Shown: positions 8,932 to 18,532, counted from the stretch's first letter. The stretch is DNA of 59,952 nucleotides from Rhodopirellula sp. SM50 (GCF_002289565.1 NZ_NTFY01000043.1:1-59952), one strand, 5' to 3'. The notes: generated by a model from the sequence alone, not told the origin. Made by a program: numbers and translations.

Positions 8932-10851
8932 CTAATACGTCCATTCCAGGCCCGCCAGCCCCGAATTGAGAGATGCGCGCGAGTTGTATTGCCCCAGGTA
9001 AGCTGTCGTCAGCTGACCGCCCAACAGCACGCCCATGTCGACCTGTAGCCGCAGCACCGCCCAGTCACGCCCGGCCGCTACCCCCTGGTCTTCGAGCACG
9101 GCGTTGGGTACCGCTCCGCTGACAAGCTGCGAACGAAACGTCTCAAACTCGTCTAAATACTCGTGCATCCAGCCGAAGCGAATCCGAGTGGTCGCCCGCC
9201 CCAGAGGAGTTCCACCACTTTGGTTGACGGACAATCCGAGCACGCTTCGTAAAGCATCCCCCTCGCCCCCGCCAGTACTGAGCAGCAAATCTGAATTGCC
9301 CGACTCAGAAATCGGGTCCAACTCGACACGGGTCGCATGGAGGCCGAAGTGCGGAACCCACACGGTTTGCCGATTGCCCAAGACCTTGCCGAGTTCAAAG
9401 TAACCGAACTGGGCGGAACCGTCGAACGAACTTTCAGCATAAGCCGAGCTACTGAAAGCATCCAGCGAACGCCGCACATCGTAGCTCTGCGTCCCGGCAC
9501 CACCGGAAACGATCGCGTAAAAGGTCTGCCCCAAGTATTCGACCAGGCCTCCTCCGCGGTAGGATTCAATCTCCGCGTGCTGCTGCACCTCGCGACTGTT
9601 GATTTCTCCACCGGATAGGTGCGCGAACGAGTAAACCGACCAACCGTTCGTCCCCCGCATCCCCGCCCCGAGTTCCAATCCGCCGACTTCTTGGCGGTAA
9701 CCTGCGGTCTGGCAATCGTCTCGATCGACCTGGCCGCTCATTCCATAGCCCCGTGTCCAAAACACCGCCTGCGGCTCCGTTCGAGGCCCCAAAGGCTGCA
9801 GCGCCACGCGATCGCGAACGGATTCCAGATTGTTCTGAATGTGATTGATTTCGGCTCCGATCAACGACGGATAGATCGACCCCGACAGTTGCGCAATCGC
9901 CATCGACACTTCACTCGACGTCCCGTTGCGAAGCGTTTGGACCGACGAAACCGAGCCCGCATTGGCGTCATCCATAAACGAAGCGGCAGACGTTTGATTG
10001 CAGCCGCTGGTCACCGTGGCAAAGCTGAGACCATTGTCTTGGATCAAGAAGCCGATTTCATTCGCACTCGGCGATGGATTTTCAATCGCTTCGAGAAAGG
10101 GTTGGTTGGCGAACGAGGAAGTAGCCGGATCAACCGTGATCGTCCCCGAAAGCGTGCCAGCACTGAGAACCGTGATTGTCTGTCCGATCGAAAAATCGTC
10201 GCCGGTGAAGGTGGGTCTCAGCGTGGCACCAGTGACTGTTGCGGTGCCCGTCACGTTAACAAGGTCGTTTTGCGTGCTTCCCGCTTGCGACTCGATGTCT
10301 AGATTGATCTTCGCATTGGATGCGTCCAAGTTTCCAGTGACGCCGAAGGTTCCAAAACTTCCGGCAGTCGCCGCATCGCCGGGCGAGATCGTCCCCGGAG
10401 TCGTCAGATTTCCTGTGAAGGTCCCGTTGCCGAACAAGGTGGTGCTGGACGACGTGGTGATGTCCGCATCCGTCGACGGAACACCACCATCTTGAAAGTA
10501 GAGCCCGCTCAGATTGCTAACGCCACCGTCTAGTTGCCACGCATTTTGACCGTTTCGATCAATAAAGACGGTAATCATGTTCTCATTGCGAAAGCTGACG
10601 TCCCCTGAAATCGAAGGTAAATCGCTCAGCAGGTTGATTGTCGGTGTGGCTCCCGGGATATCAAACACGATAACGTCGCCAGAGTTGGCGTTGGTGATCG
10701 CGTTCCGAAACGATCCGGTGCCGGAATCGTTGGCATTTTCCACCACCACATCGGCCGCGACCGCGTGCAGGGCATGGCCCCCGAGCCCCAGAGCCAAAAA
10801 CAGTGCGATTCGTTTGGAAGCCAACCGCGGAGCGCAAGTCAAAATTTTCAT
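8932..10851 (-). CDS. Autotransporter-like outer-membrane beta-barrel protein
   Basis: Protein of 639 residues. An N-terminal signal peptide (hydrophobic IALFLALGLGGHALHAVA, cleavage near AVAA-DVVV) precedes a passenger that opens VENANDSGTGSFRNAI, a motif common at the start of secreted beta-helix proteins. The passenger (about 35-340) is rich in Gly/Thr/Ser/Asn and ends in an NxxxSVRDRVALQPLG linker. The last ~260 residues alternate polar and hydrophobic residues, start VFWTRGYGMSG and finish with an aromatic residue (AGLEWTY), as expected for an autotransporter barrel recognised by BamA. Presence in a planctomycete fits an outer membrane. The passenger's role is unknown. It is convergent with the small gene before it. 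Confidence 0.85.
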   Translation of the reverse strand: MKILTCAPRLASKRIALFLALGLGGHALHAVAADVVVENANDSGTGSFRNAITNANSGDVIVFDIPGATPTINLLSDLPSISGDVSFRNENMITVFIDRNGQNAWQLDGGVSNLSGLYFQDGGVPSTDADITTSSSTTLFGNGTFTGNLTTPGTISPGDAATAGSFGTFGVTGNLDASNAKINLDIESQAGSTQNDLVNVTGTATVTGATLRPTFTGDDFSIGQTITVLSAGTLSGTITVDPATSSFANQPFLEAIENPSPSANEIGFLIQDNGLSFATVTSGCNQTSAASFMDDANAGSVSSVQTLRNGTSSEVSMAIAQLSGSIYPSLIGAEINHIQNNLESVRDRVALQPLGPRTEPQAVFWTRGYGMSGQVDRDDCQTAGYRQEVGGLELGAGMRGTNGWSVYSFAHLSGGEINSREVQQHAEIESYRGGGLVEYLGQTFYAIVSGGAGTQSYDVRRSLDAFSSSAYAESSFDGSAQFGYFELGKVLGNRQTVWVPHFGLHATRVELDPISESGNSDLLLSTGGGEGDALRSVLGLSVNQSGGTPLGRATTRIRFGWMHEYLDEFETFRSQLVSGAVPNAVLEDQGVAAGRDWAVLRLQVDMGVLLGGQLTTAYLGQYNSRASLNSGLAGLEWTY

Positions 10852-11044
10852 GCTTTGATTACATCTGTAAGGATCGGGACAGTTGGCTCATCGGTCAGCG
10901 GGGCATGTAACCCACCGAAGAATTGCCAGCGTCACAACAGACGCGTCGCGCAGTTGCATCACATCCCGGATGACCGGAAACGTTTCACATCCAGCTCCGC
11001 GGTCACGAGCCATTCCGCGACCACTCCAAGGCCCGTCCCCACGC

Positions 11045-11443
11045 GAACACTGGACACCCGACCACATCGGGGTCTGTCCCGGTGGCACTGGGGTCTGTCC
11101 CCGCGCGAACGGCCCACCAGGACGTATGGGACCTATAGGACGTATGAGTTATATAGGTCCTATTCGTCCCATTGCCCCCTTCGCACCGGGGTCTGTCCCC
11201 AGCGGCCGTCCCCGGACGACCAACCCCGGCCGAACACTGAACACGCGACCACATCGGGGTCTGTCCCCGTGGCACTGGGGTCTGTCCCCACGCGAACGGC
11301 CCACCAGGATATATGGGACGTATGGGTCATATAGGTCCTATTCGTCCCATTGCCCCCTTCGCACCGGGGTCTGTCCCCAGCGGCCGTCCCCGGACGACCG
11401 ACCCCGGTCGAACACTGAACACGCGACCACATCGGGGTCTGTC
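11045..11443. repeat. Tandem ~180-bp repeats built on a GGGGTCTGTCCCC core
   Basis: Two full units and the start of a third share the landmarks GAACACTG(A/G)ACAC (11045, 11232, 11410; spacing 187 and 178 bp), GGGGTCTGTCCCC, and a palindromic CCTATAGGACGTAT-like block ending in GGTCCTATTCGTCCC. GGGGTCTGTCCC also occurs alone at 8910. I know this core from REP-type palindromes, but no REP-associated transposase is present here. The open frames across the block on both strands are repeat artefacts. The flank 10852-11044 shows nothing else. Confidence 0.85.
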
Positions 11444-11598
11444 CCCGGGCGCTGTCCCCGGGCGCTGTCCCCGGGCGCTGTCCCCGGGCGCTGTCCCCGG
11501 GCGCTGTCCCCGGGCGCTGTCCCCGGGCGCTGTCCCCGGGCGCTGTCCCCGGGCGCTGTCCCCGGGCGCTGTCCCCGGGCGCTGTCCCCGGGCGCTGC
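11444..11598. repeat. 13-bp minisatellite, about 12 copies
   Basis: Perfect head-to-tail copies of CCCCGGGCGCTGT. The unit contains the palindrome CCCGGG and looks derived from the GGGGTCTGTCCCC core immediately upstream. There are no spacers, so this is not a CRISPR array. Confidence 0.95.
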
Positions 11599-11912
11599 TG
11601 TCCACTGACGCTGCGCGATGCGCAGGACAACGTGCCCATTCATTGAACCGTGTTCCCGACGCAGTGCCCACTTCGTGGGCAAAAGCAATGCTTAGCTGGC
11701 TTGCGAGAGGCACTGTTGCGTTTTTTCAACAAGACCGCCCAGCAACTCAACGGCGCCCAGGGCACCACTAAAGACCCAATACACTCGCCTGCACGCCGTT
11801 GCGATCGAGCCGCGAAATTCCGGTCCGCGTCGCGTGCGGACTGGCACGTGGCATGCAACCGGGTCTGGGCAGGGAGGAAGCAGGGATGCACATGCTTCTA
11901 TGGATGGTCGCT

Positions 11913-11939
11913 TGAGACGCAACGGGGAATTGCGTCTCA
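11913..11939. other. Perfect 10-bp hairpin, possible structured RNA
   Basis: TGAGACGCAA, a 7-base loop, and TTGCGTCTCA. It lies in the 0.58-kb stretch 11600-12183, which carries no credible gene on either strand but has three strong hairpins. It may be part of an untranslated or noncoding RNA; the direction of transcription cannot be told. Confidence 0.5.
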
Positions 11940-11996
11940 GGCATCAGAGAGTGCTGCCGAGACACCTCGCTGGGCAGAACTTGACGGATGGCTTAC

Positions 11997-12036
11997 GAGT
12001 CGGGTGATCTGGTTCCGGTGCTGGATCACCCGACTC
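11997..12036. other. Perfect 13-bp hairpin, possible structured RNA
   Basis: GAGTCGGGTGATC and GATCACCCGACTC separated by a 14-base loop. Just downstream, GTACGCACC occurs twice (about 12047 and 12082). No poly-T tail follows on the plus strand, so a simple intrinsic terminator is less likely than a structured element. Confidence 0.5.
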
Positions 12037-12135
12037 CGCCGTTCCGTACGCACCATGCATCCGCATGCAAGGTGCAATCTGTACGCACCGTGCAGGCGCG
12101 AGCTTCGATCGATGGGGCCGCGTTCCGCGACAGAA

Positions 12136-12167
12136 AGCTGAGACGGAGCTGAAGCCGCATCTCAGCT
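12136..12167 (-). terminator. Hairpin 3' of the secreted TPR gene
   Basis: AGCTGAGA and TCTCAGCT, an 8-bp perfect stem with a 16-base loop, starts 16 bases beyond the stop of the minus-strand gene ending at 12184. There is no T-run, so it may stabilise the 3' end and not terminate on its own. Confidence 0.45.
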
Positions 12168-12183
12168 GCAATCCGCCAACGGA

Positions 12184-13026
12184 TCAGTTTCCGAACGGGT
12201 CGCCGCCAAACGGATCGGCGCCTCCGCCCGCCGGAGCTCCAAATGGATCGGCTCCCGCATCGCTACCGAACGGATCGCCTCCGGCCGGAGCAGCCGGTTC
12301 GCCAAACGGATTCGAGTTGTCGCCTGCGGCCGGCATGCCCGCATCGCCGGCGTCGGCTGCAGCCCCTGCCGGTGCATCGTCGGCAAACGGATTGTCATCG
12401 AGCCCTTCCAAGGCATTATTCTTTTCGACTTTGGGCTGTCCGTCAGCCAGCGCGGGGCCGTCGTCGGCAAACGGATCATCGGCCACGGGCGCACTGGGAG
12501 CCGGCGGGGCCGGTGTTACCGCAACCGGCGGAGCCGTCGCGTTTGGTGCCGCGGCAGCCGGAGAAGCACTGGGCTGGACCCCCAATTCCATCATTCGCGT
12601 GTCGGATCGAGCCGCCGCGTTCATCATCGCATTGATCCGCGCTTTCTGCCGAATCTCTTCCAGCTTCAGGCGAGCGGAACCCTGGAATCGCGACAGGGAC
12701 CGACCGATACCGTCAGCGCCTCCGGTGCGTGCTTCCATCTGCGCTCCCACCTGCCAATCCAACTCCGCCTCGGCATTGCGTCCCTGGTTGTGGGCCACGA
12801 TGCCGCGGAAGTAATAGGCACGGGGGTCACGAGTTCCGCCGTCGATGGCCTGCGACAGGTAGTCATACGCCTCGGTGTATTGGCCGGCATAATACGCGTG
12901 CACCCCCCGGCCATAGATCTCGGCCAGGACGGATTCGTTCTGCGCACTGGCCTGGTGTGAGCCGAGCATTGCTCCGATGAGCGCGAGCGCGGCCAGCGGT
13001 GCGAGAGAAAAGGAATGTCGGATCAT
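12184..13026 (-). CDS. Secreted TPR protein with repetitive DPFG-rich tail
   Basis: Protein of 280 residues. Start ATG 13026 has AGAGGA about 10 bases upstream; a longer open frame to 13188 lacks support. A signal peptide (PLAALALIGAMLGSHQASAQ) is followed by tetratricopeptide-like helices (YGRGVHAYYAGQYTEAYDYL, DPRAYYFRGIVAHNQGRNAE) up to about residue 150. From about 160 on the protein is an Ala/Pro/Asp-rich low-complexity tail with recurrent DPFADD, NPFADD, DPFGSD and DPFGG motifs. The tail may be flexible and the TPR part a protein-binding module in the periplasm. I recognise no enzymatic motif. The next gene, upstream on the same strand, is an S41 protease. Confidence 0.75.
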   Translation of the reverse strand: MIRHSFSLAPLAALALIGAMLGSHQASAQNESVLAEIYGRGVHAYYAGQYTEAYDYLSQAIDGGTRDPRAYYFRGIVAHNQGRNAEAELDWQVGAQMEARTGGADGIGRSLSRFQGSARLKLEEIRQKARINAMMNAAARSDTRMMELGVQPSASPAAAAPNATAPPVAVTPAPPAPSAPVADDPFADDGPALADGQPKVEKNNALEGLDDNPFADDAPAGAAADAGDAGMPAAGDNSNPFGEPAAPAGGDPFGSDAGADPFGAPAGGGADPFGGDPFGN

Positions 13027-13257
13027 CACTTTGGGGTCCTCTGACAAGTCGATCGGTTGATTGCGTGCAAGTAGCCGTTGCAGGCGAATATTGCGGAAGA
13101 ATAGACGACAGCAACCTTGCCGATAGGTCGGCGTACAGACCGATAAGAGAATTCGGCCATTGAACACCTGTAAGGATACTTGTGCCAAGATGCTCGGGCA
13201 AACGGATTCGAGCCGTCGATCCAGAATTTACGCGTTCGCCAGACCGTCAGGCCCCGA

Positions 13258-14775
13258 TCAGGCGGCTTTTTCTCGAGGTTGCTGCGACGGAGTGTCTGCG
13301 GGGGGCTCCACCGTGTCCGGTTCGACGTTTTGCCCCGCCCCGGACAGTTCCAGCAGCCGACCGACCGCTGCCCGCAGCGGAGGATCGTCTGACAATTCCT
13401 CCGGGCCGCGAGCGAGATTCGCCTTGGCCTGGTCGGAGAGGACCGACTGCTGAATCTTGGACTGCAGCGCATTCAATTCGGCTTCCAACTTCAAAATCTC
13501 TCGCTTCCTGGCGTCCAGCACGGGGGAAGCGACGTCGGCCGGAGCGTCCGACTCGCTCGGCGGATTGCCCTCCGGCGGATCGATTCCGACCAGCATCGGG
13601 AACGACGCCTCACGCCACCGATCGGCCAGCTTGGCGAGCGTTTCGGGTTCCATCGGAATCACAAACCCCGGATCCGGCGTCACCCCCCAATCGTCGTCTT
13701 CGGTCGCATCGGCGGTGCGGTGGATGTTCTTGTTGTTGGGGCGAAAGTATCTCGCCACGGTCAACCGCAAGGCGCTGCGGCCGTATTGCAACGGCATGAT
13801 CTCCTGCACGGTTCCCTTGCCATAGCTGCGCGTGCCCACGACGAGCGCCCGCCCGTTGTCTTGCAAACACGCCGCGACGATTTCGCTGGCGCTGGCGGAG
13901 TTTTCATCGATCAAGATGGCGATCGGCTTGGAGGCATCAACCAGCGTACCGGGTGTGGCCGCATAAGACTCTTCGATTTCGCCGTCACGGATGCGGGTGG
14001 AGACGATTTGCCCGTTCGATAAAAACATATCGCTGACGTCTCGGGCGGCGTACAACAACCCGCCACCATTGCCGCGCAGATCCATCACCAAGGCGTCGAA
14101 ATCGTTGTCCAAATCGGCCAACACCTGCTCCAACTCGCGGACCGTTTTTTCTCCGAAACTTTTCAGCCGGACGTAGGCCACCGACGGCTCGCTGGCCAAC
14201 CGGTACACCCAACGGTTGGACTCGTCGCGATGATCACCGACGACCGATTCCAATTCGATCGTCGCGCGTTGGACGGACATCGTGTGTTGCTCGTCGCCAC
14301 GCAGCACCGTCAGGGACACCATCGTGCCCGGCGGTCCCTTCAATCGATCGCTGACATCGGCCAACAACATCTCGGAGACATCCTGACCGTTCACCTTGAT
14401 GATCAAATCGTTCGGCAAGACGCCCGCACGCAACGCCGGCGAATTGACCAGCGGCGTGACCACCCGAACCGGCTCCCCCGGGGTGGGCTGGTCCACGTAG
14501 ATCCCGATGCCGGCGAATTCCTGATGCATGTTGTCCTGAAAGGACCGATACGCATCGACGGCGAAATACCCGCTGTGCTCGTCCAACTGACTGACCACAC
14601 CCTCCATCGCCGCCATCACCAACTGCGTGCGGTCGACCGGATCGACATAGTTTTGTTCGATCAATTCGATCGCTTCACCCAAAATGCTCGCCGTCCGGGT
14701 GTTGCGGTACGTGAAATGACACAAAATGCTGACGACCACCGCAAACAGAATCAGATTGAAGTTGCGTGGTGGCAT
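13258..14775 (-). CDS. S41-family C-terminal processing peptidase
   Basis: Protein of 505 residues. An N-terminal membrane anchor or uncleaved signal (residues 6-20) is followed by a helical region, a PDZ domain (about 95-175, with GIGIYVDQ and NSPALRAGVLPNDLI), then the S41 core. The catalytic dyad fits the D1-processing protease layout: Ser295 in ENSASASEI and Lys320 in SYGKGTVQ, 25 residues apart. LRGNGGG (233-239) is the usual oxyanion-region motif. A charged helical tail (LEAELNALQSKIQQ) follows the protease. It acts outside the inner membrane on protein C-termini. ATG 14775 is chosen; TTG 14787 is in frame 12 bases earlier. Confidence 0.93.
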   Translation of the reverse strand: MPPRNFNLILFAVVVSILCHFTYRNTRTASILGEAIELIEQNYVDPVDRTQLVMAAMEGVVSQLDEHSGYFAVDAYRSFQDNMHQEFAGIGIYVDQPTPGEPVRVVTPLVNSPALRAGVLPNDLIIKVNGQDVSEMLLADVSDRLKGPPGTMVSLTVLRGDEQHTMSVQRATIELESVVGDHRDESNRWVYRLASEPSVAYVRLKSFGEKTVRELEQVLADLDNDFDALVMDLRGNGGGLLYAARDVSDMFLSNGQIVSTRIRDGEIEESYAATPGTLVDASKPIAILIDENSASASEIVAACLQDNGRALVVGTRSYGKGTVQEIMPLQYGRSALRLTVARYFRPNNKNIHRTADATEDDDWGVTPDPGFVIPMEPETLAKLADRWREASFPMLVGIDPPEGNPPSESDAPADVASPVLDARKREILKLEAELNALQSKIQQSVLSDQAKANLARGPEELSDDPPLRAAVGRLLELSGAGQNVEPDTVEPPADTPSQQPREKAA

Positions 14776-14945
14776 GCGCGAAAACAAACTTGAGAAGAAG
14801 GCGGAAAAACCGATCGAGCGGCCTAGGATCGGTCAGTGATCGTGGCACAGCAAACGCTAGCGGCGACGCACCACTCGCCCATTGTACGACGTCGATCAGT
14901 TCAACGGAAATCCCCTCCTGCCCAGCCGCTAATCGGCTACACCCC

Positions 14946-15097
14946 AAAACCGACCGCTAAGTCAACACGGTCTTGCCCTGAGTTGGGGCCCGTAGGCTGG
15001 CGCCAAACGGCTGATAATCGATTGATATCAGCCGGTTCGCGCCAGCGTCCGGGCACCTCCGCTTCTCTTGGCTTGTCTTGGCTTAGCGGTATTGGGC
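14946..15097. repeat. Family C palindromic element (copy 2)
   Basis: Opens with ACCGCTAAGTCAAC and closes with GGCTTAGCGGTATTGGGC, with the central GGCTGAT..ATCAGCC hairpin and GGCGCCAAAC/GGTTCGCGC flanks. It fills the space between the S41 protease gene and the membrane-protein gene and touches the stop codon of the latter. Confidence 0.85.
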
Positions 15098-16713
15098 TAC
15101 ACCCCGCCCAGAAATGGAATCGGAATCAGCACCGCGTGCTGTTGCACCCAGGTTTGCAATCCGTCCCAACTGGTGTACTGCGAAAGCGTGACGAAGAACA
15201 AATAGATCGCAACGACACCGGGCATCAACAATCGCACCGTCCAACGCGAAAGAAAACTCCATTTGCCGGTCGGTTTCACGGCCCCGTCCCCGTAGCGGAG
15301 CGCCATTCGCCTGGCCCGACGCATCGCCAACCCCTCGGCCAATCGCGCCGGCAAAATGAATGCCACAAACACCAGCGTCGGCAACCAAACCACCTCCCGC
15401 GGAGTCGCTTCGATCTTCAGCAGGTAGAGCGGAATCGGCAAGATTACCAACCCCAGCACCATCGCCGTCAGCCACGCCCAGGGCGCATAGCAAAACAACC
15501 GACGGATGCGACGTACCTCGAACAGCGCCCGCACTCGGTTCTCCGCCGCAAAGTGCGCCTGCAACATCGGCAAGTACAGCAGCACCACCCCCAAAGCGAT
15601 CAACGCCAACCCGCCGACCAGCCCCGCCAACCCCGTCTCGCCGTTGCGGTTGGCGGCGATGACGATCATCGCCGGGATCAACCACACCAACGTCCCCAAC
15701 GCTCCACGCAATCCGAGCCAAAAGAAACGCCCCAGTTCCAAGGAATGCGTGAAATCCCATAGCCGGTCGGGCAATGGAAGATACGTACTCGGCCGCCACG
15801 CCTGTCGCAGCATCCGCTTCGGCTGCGGCCACAAAAAATGGACCAGCCGACCACCCCGCGCCAACGCCCAGAGCAAGTACAAAACCCCCAGACAAGCCGC
15901 GGCGATCGCGGCGATGCGGAGAACCGTTGCTTGAGCCGCATCGGGTGCGATCAAGGAAGCGACACTTTCCCAGTGGGCCAACAGTTGGACGGGCAACGAA
16001 CCGACAACGACCGCCAGCACCACGATTCCGATCTGTCCGGCCGCACGAAGATGGGGCAACGATTCACGCAGGGTTCCCCCACGCGTCAATCGGCCGGCAA
16101 CATCCAACAGATAGCCGAACGTGATCAACTGCAGAATCGGGATCGCCGCCAAGACCGCCAGACAAACGATCAACGAGGCAAGGCTAAACAGACCACGGAT
16201 CAACCAGCTGATTCCCGCGACGACGGTCCGAACCACACCCCGGCGGGCAGGCGACGATGTCTCCTCCGCGGGAACCACCGCATCGCCGCTGGCTGGCAAT
16301 TCGCCGCTGGCTGGTAACTCGCCCTCAGTCGTCACCTCAACTTCGGCTGGCAGCTCGGTCATTGGCATCGTGCCGACTGCGGCCGAGGACGCATGAGCGT
16401 CGGCCTGCCGACCGATCTGCTCGCCGCCAGAGACGTCCACCGGTTCGATCTCCGGGGAAGACAATTCGTTGGTTGGTTCAATCACTTCATTGCACAGAAT
16501 TCGGTGTGAAGCGGTCAACGGCGAGCCGCGATCGGCCGAGGCGAAAAAAACTTTGAAACTCTTGCCCGCTTTCGCGGTGGCTGGGCTCATCGCGATGGCG
16601 CGATCCAAGAGCGACCCCAAATCCAGGCTATCTTGTTCGCCCGGCAGATGGGCATTCTTGGCAAACTGAAACGCGAATTCGTTCACTTTCTCTTGATTCT
16701 TCGCGTGATTCAC
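15097..16713 (-). CDS. Polytopic membrane protein with acidic N-terminal region
   Basis: Protein of up to 538 residues. Residues 1-165 are hydrophilic and acidic, with a short internal repeat (GELPASG twice). From about 165 on there are roughly seven or eight hydrophobic segments, including the block GLFSLASLIVCLAVLAAIPI. PILQLITFGYLLDVAGR and a late EGLAMRRARRMALRYGDG resemble DUF4013-type planctomycete membrane proteins, but I hold this family call loosely. The GTG start at 16713 has no Shine-Dalgarno; later starts (ATG 16590 or a GTG near the VIEPTNE segment) are equally possible. It diverges from the HtrA-like gene. The 254 bp between them show nothing else. Confidence 0.7.
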   Translation of the reverse strand: MNHAKNQEKVNEFAFQFAKNAHLPGEQDSLDLGSLLDRAIAMSPATAKAGKSFKVFFASADRGSPLTASHRILCNEVIEPTNELSSPEIEPVDVSGGEQIGRQADAHASSAAVGTMPMTELPAEVEVTTEGELPASGELPASGDAVVPAEETSSPARRGVVRTVVAGISWLIRGLFSLASLIVCLAVLAAIPILQLITFGYLLDVAGRLTRGGTLRESLPHLRAAGQIGIVVLAVVVGSLPVQLLAHWESVASLIAPDAAQATVLRIAAIAAACLGVLYLLWALARGGRLVHFLWPQPKRMLRQAWRPSTYLPLPDRLWDFTHSLELGRFFWLGLRGALGTLVWLIPAMIVIAANRNGETGLAGLVGGLALIALGVVLLYLPMLQAHFAAENRVRALFEVRRIRRLFCYAPWAWLTAMVLGLVILPIPLYLLKIEATPREVVWLPTLVFVAFILPARLAEGLAMRRARRMALRYGDGAVKPTGKWSFLSRWTVRLLMPGVVAIYLFFVTLSQYTSWDGLQTWVQQHAVLIPIPFLGGV

Positions 16714-16967
16714 TTCAGCCCGGCATCGGAGCGTCTTGCGTCAGCGGCCACAAACGCTACCTGACCGTGCAATTTGAACACCACCCGACGGCGGTTTGTT
16801 AAGACTGGTAAACCTTGCGGCGTTGAGACCATGCCATCAAGGGATCCTACTGGTTGTTCCGATTCACTCTCTCGTGCCGGGGATTCCGGCTCCCATGACG
16901 ATCGAAAGCCCGCAACCTTCGATCGACAAGCGACGCATCCAGTTCTGCTCACCGGGTACGGGGACCT

Positions 16968-18446
16968 ATGCGACCACCGATCCAACTTGCCCCGACCACC
17001 AGACGATTCCGCAACGCCCCGCCCCAGTGGCTGCGTCGAATCGCGAAAGTCGGCTTCGCACTTTCGATGATGACGGCGATTGATGCTTCGAGCGTTCGCG
17101 CTCAAGTGGCCTCGCTGGCATCGTTCGAACCGGCGACCGCATCGAGGCGTGTGACCGATTCCAGACGTGAAACTCCGACGGTGCTCGCGGTCCGCCGCGC
17201 CAGCCCCTCGGTGGTCAACCTGCACGGTCAAAAAACCATCCGCAGCACCGCCGCCGGCCTGGCCGGTGCCACCGACGGCGGCGGTTTCCGACAAGTCAAC
17301 GGGATGGGCACCGGCGTGGTGATCGATCCGCGTGGCTACGTGATCACCAATTATCACGTCGTCGAAGACGTCGATAACATCCGCGTCACGCTGCACGACG
17401 GAACCGTGACATCGGCCGAACTGATCGCCGCCCGGCCGCGGAACGACTTGGCTTTAGTCAAAGTCGATGTCGAATCGGACTTGCCGACCGTGCCCCGAGG
17501 CACCAGCAGCGACTTGATGGTCGGCGAAAGCGTGATCGCGATCGGCAACGCGTATGGCTACGTGCACACCTGCACCCAAGGCATCATCAGCGCCCTGCAT
17601 CGCGACGTCCCGGTCAACGACACCCAAGACTACGAAGACCTGATTCAAATCAGTGCCGGGATCAACCCGGGCAACTCCGGCGGTCCGCTGTTGAACATCG
17701 ACGGTGAAATCATCGGCGTCAACGTCGCCGTCCGCGTCGGTGCCCAACAGATCGCCTTTGCGATTCCGATCGACCAGGTCGTCGAAATCGTCACATCGAT
17801 GATCGACGAACACAACGCCGAACGTCTTGATACCGGATTGCGAACCAACGGCGGTCCGCGCGACGGCGATGGCATTACCATCGCACATGTCTCCGCTAGC
17901 AGCCCCGCCGCACGAGAGGGGCTGAAGCCGGGTGACCGCGTGGTCCGCGTTGGTTCGCGTCCCGTTGACGATCGTTTGGACTTTTCTCTCGCCCTGTTGC
18001 AAATGCGTCCCGGTCAACGGATCCCGATCGCCGTGGAGCGTGACGGCGGCACACTGGAACTGGCCGTCGCGACGACGCCGTCCAAAGCTTCCGACGCGAA
18101 CAACCCCAGCGACACCGCATGGGCCGTGATCGGAATCCGTGCCAAACCGGTCAGCCAATCGACCATGAACCGGCTGAACTCGCGAATGCGAACACCCTAC
18201 CGCGGTGGCCTGTACATCACTTCGGTTCGCCCCGGCTCGGCCGCGGCGGAGCAGGGGATCCAAGTCGGTGACGTGCTGCTGGGCATCCACGGATGGCAAA
18301 CCGCCAGCATCGGTGACTTGGCGGGCATCCTGGACCACCCCGACATGAAAAAGGGTCCGCGTGCGAAGTTCTACATCGTCCGCCGCGAACAAACCCTCTA
18401 CGGACATTTCCAACTCGCCTCACGCGACGAAAACATTCGTCACTAA
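16968..18446 (+). CDS. DegP/HtrA-like serine protease with two PDZ domains
   Basis: Protein of 492 residues. After an N-terminal export signal (VGFALSMMTAIDASSVRAQ) comes a trypsin-like domain with the full triad: His130 in TNYHVVED, Asp160 in RNDLALVK and Ser237 in GNSGGPL. PDZ1 (about 295-370) has SPAAREGLKPGDRVV and PDZ2 (about 395-480) has GSAAAEQGIQVGDVLLG. Such proteins degrade or hold misfolded envelope proteins in the periplasm. The Gly-rich stretch before the His loop (GGGFRQVNGMGTGVVID) is typical. The gene is monocistronic in appearance, with a large hairpin 87 bases after the stop. Confidence 0.93.
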   Translation: MRPPIQLAPTTRRFRNAPPQWLRRIAKVGFALSMMTAIDASSVRAQVASLASFEPATASRRVTDSRRETPTVLAVRRASPSVVNLHGQKTIRSTAAGLAGATDGGGFRQVNGMGTGVVIDPRGYVITNYHVVEDVDNIRVTLHDGTVTSAELIAARPRNDLALVKVDVESDLPTVPRGTSSDLMVGESVIAIGNAYGYVHTCTQGIISALHRDVPVNDTQDYEDLIQISAGINPGNSGGPLLNIDGEIIGVNVAVRVGAQQIAFAIPIDQVVEIVTSMIDEHNAERLDTGLRTNGGPRDGDGITIAHVSASSPAAREGLKPGDRVVRVGSRPVDDRLDFSLALLQMRPGQRIPIAVERDGGTLELAVATTPSKASDANNPSDTAWAVIGIRAKPVSQSTMNRLNSRMRTPYRGGLYITSVRPGSAAAEQGIQVGDVLLGIHGWQTASIGDLAGILDHPDMKKGPRAKFYIVRREQTLYGHFQLASRDENIRH

Positions 18447-18532
18447 CGCCGGCGGCGCAGGCGACCGCTTGAAGTGCCCCCCGAGCCGTCGACGGGGCCC
18501 GAAACCGCCTTGCCCGACACCCGACACAGCCA

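Noticed and set aside
11444..11598. Possible CRISPR array
   Set aside because: Units are identical, 13 bp, and have no spacers; no cas gene is nearby.
10883..11713. Several long overlapping frames with GTAPGDSARGQR-like repeats on both strands
   Set aside because: The repeat units keep frames open on all strands; composition and position show they are artefacts of the 13-bp and ~180-bp repeats.
12184..13188. 334-aa version of the secreted TPR protein
   Set aside because: The extra 54 residues precede a clear signal peptide with its own ribosome site at ATG 13026.
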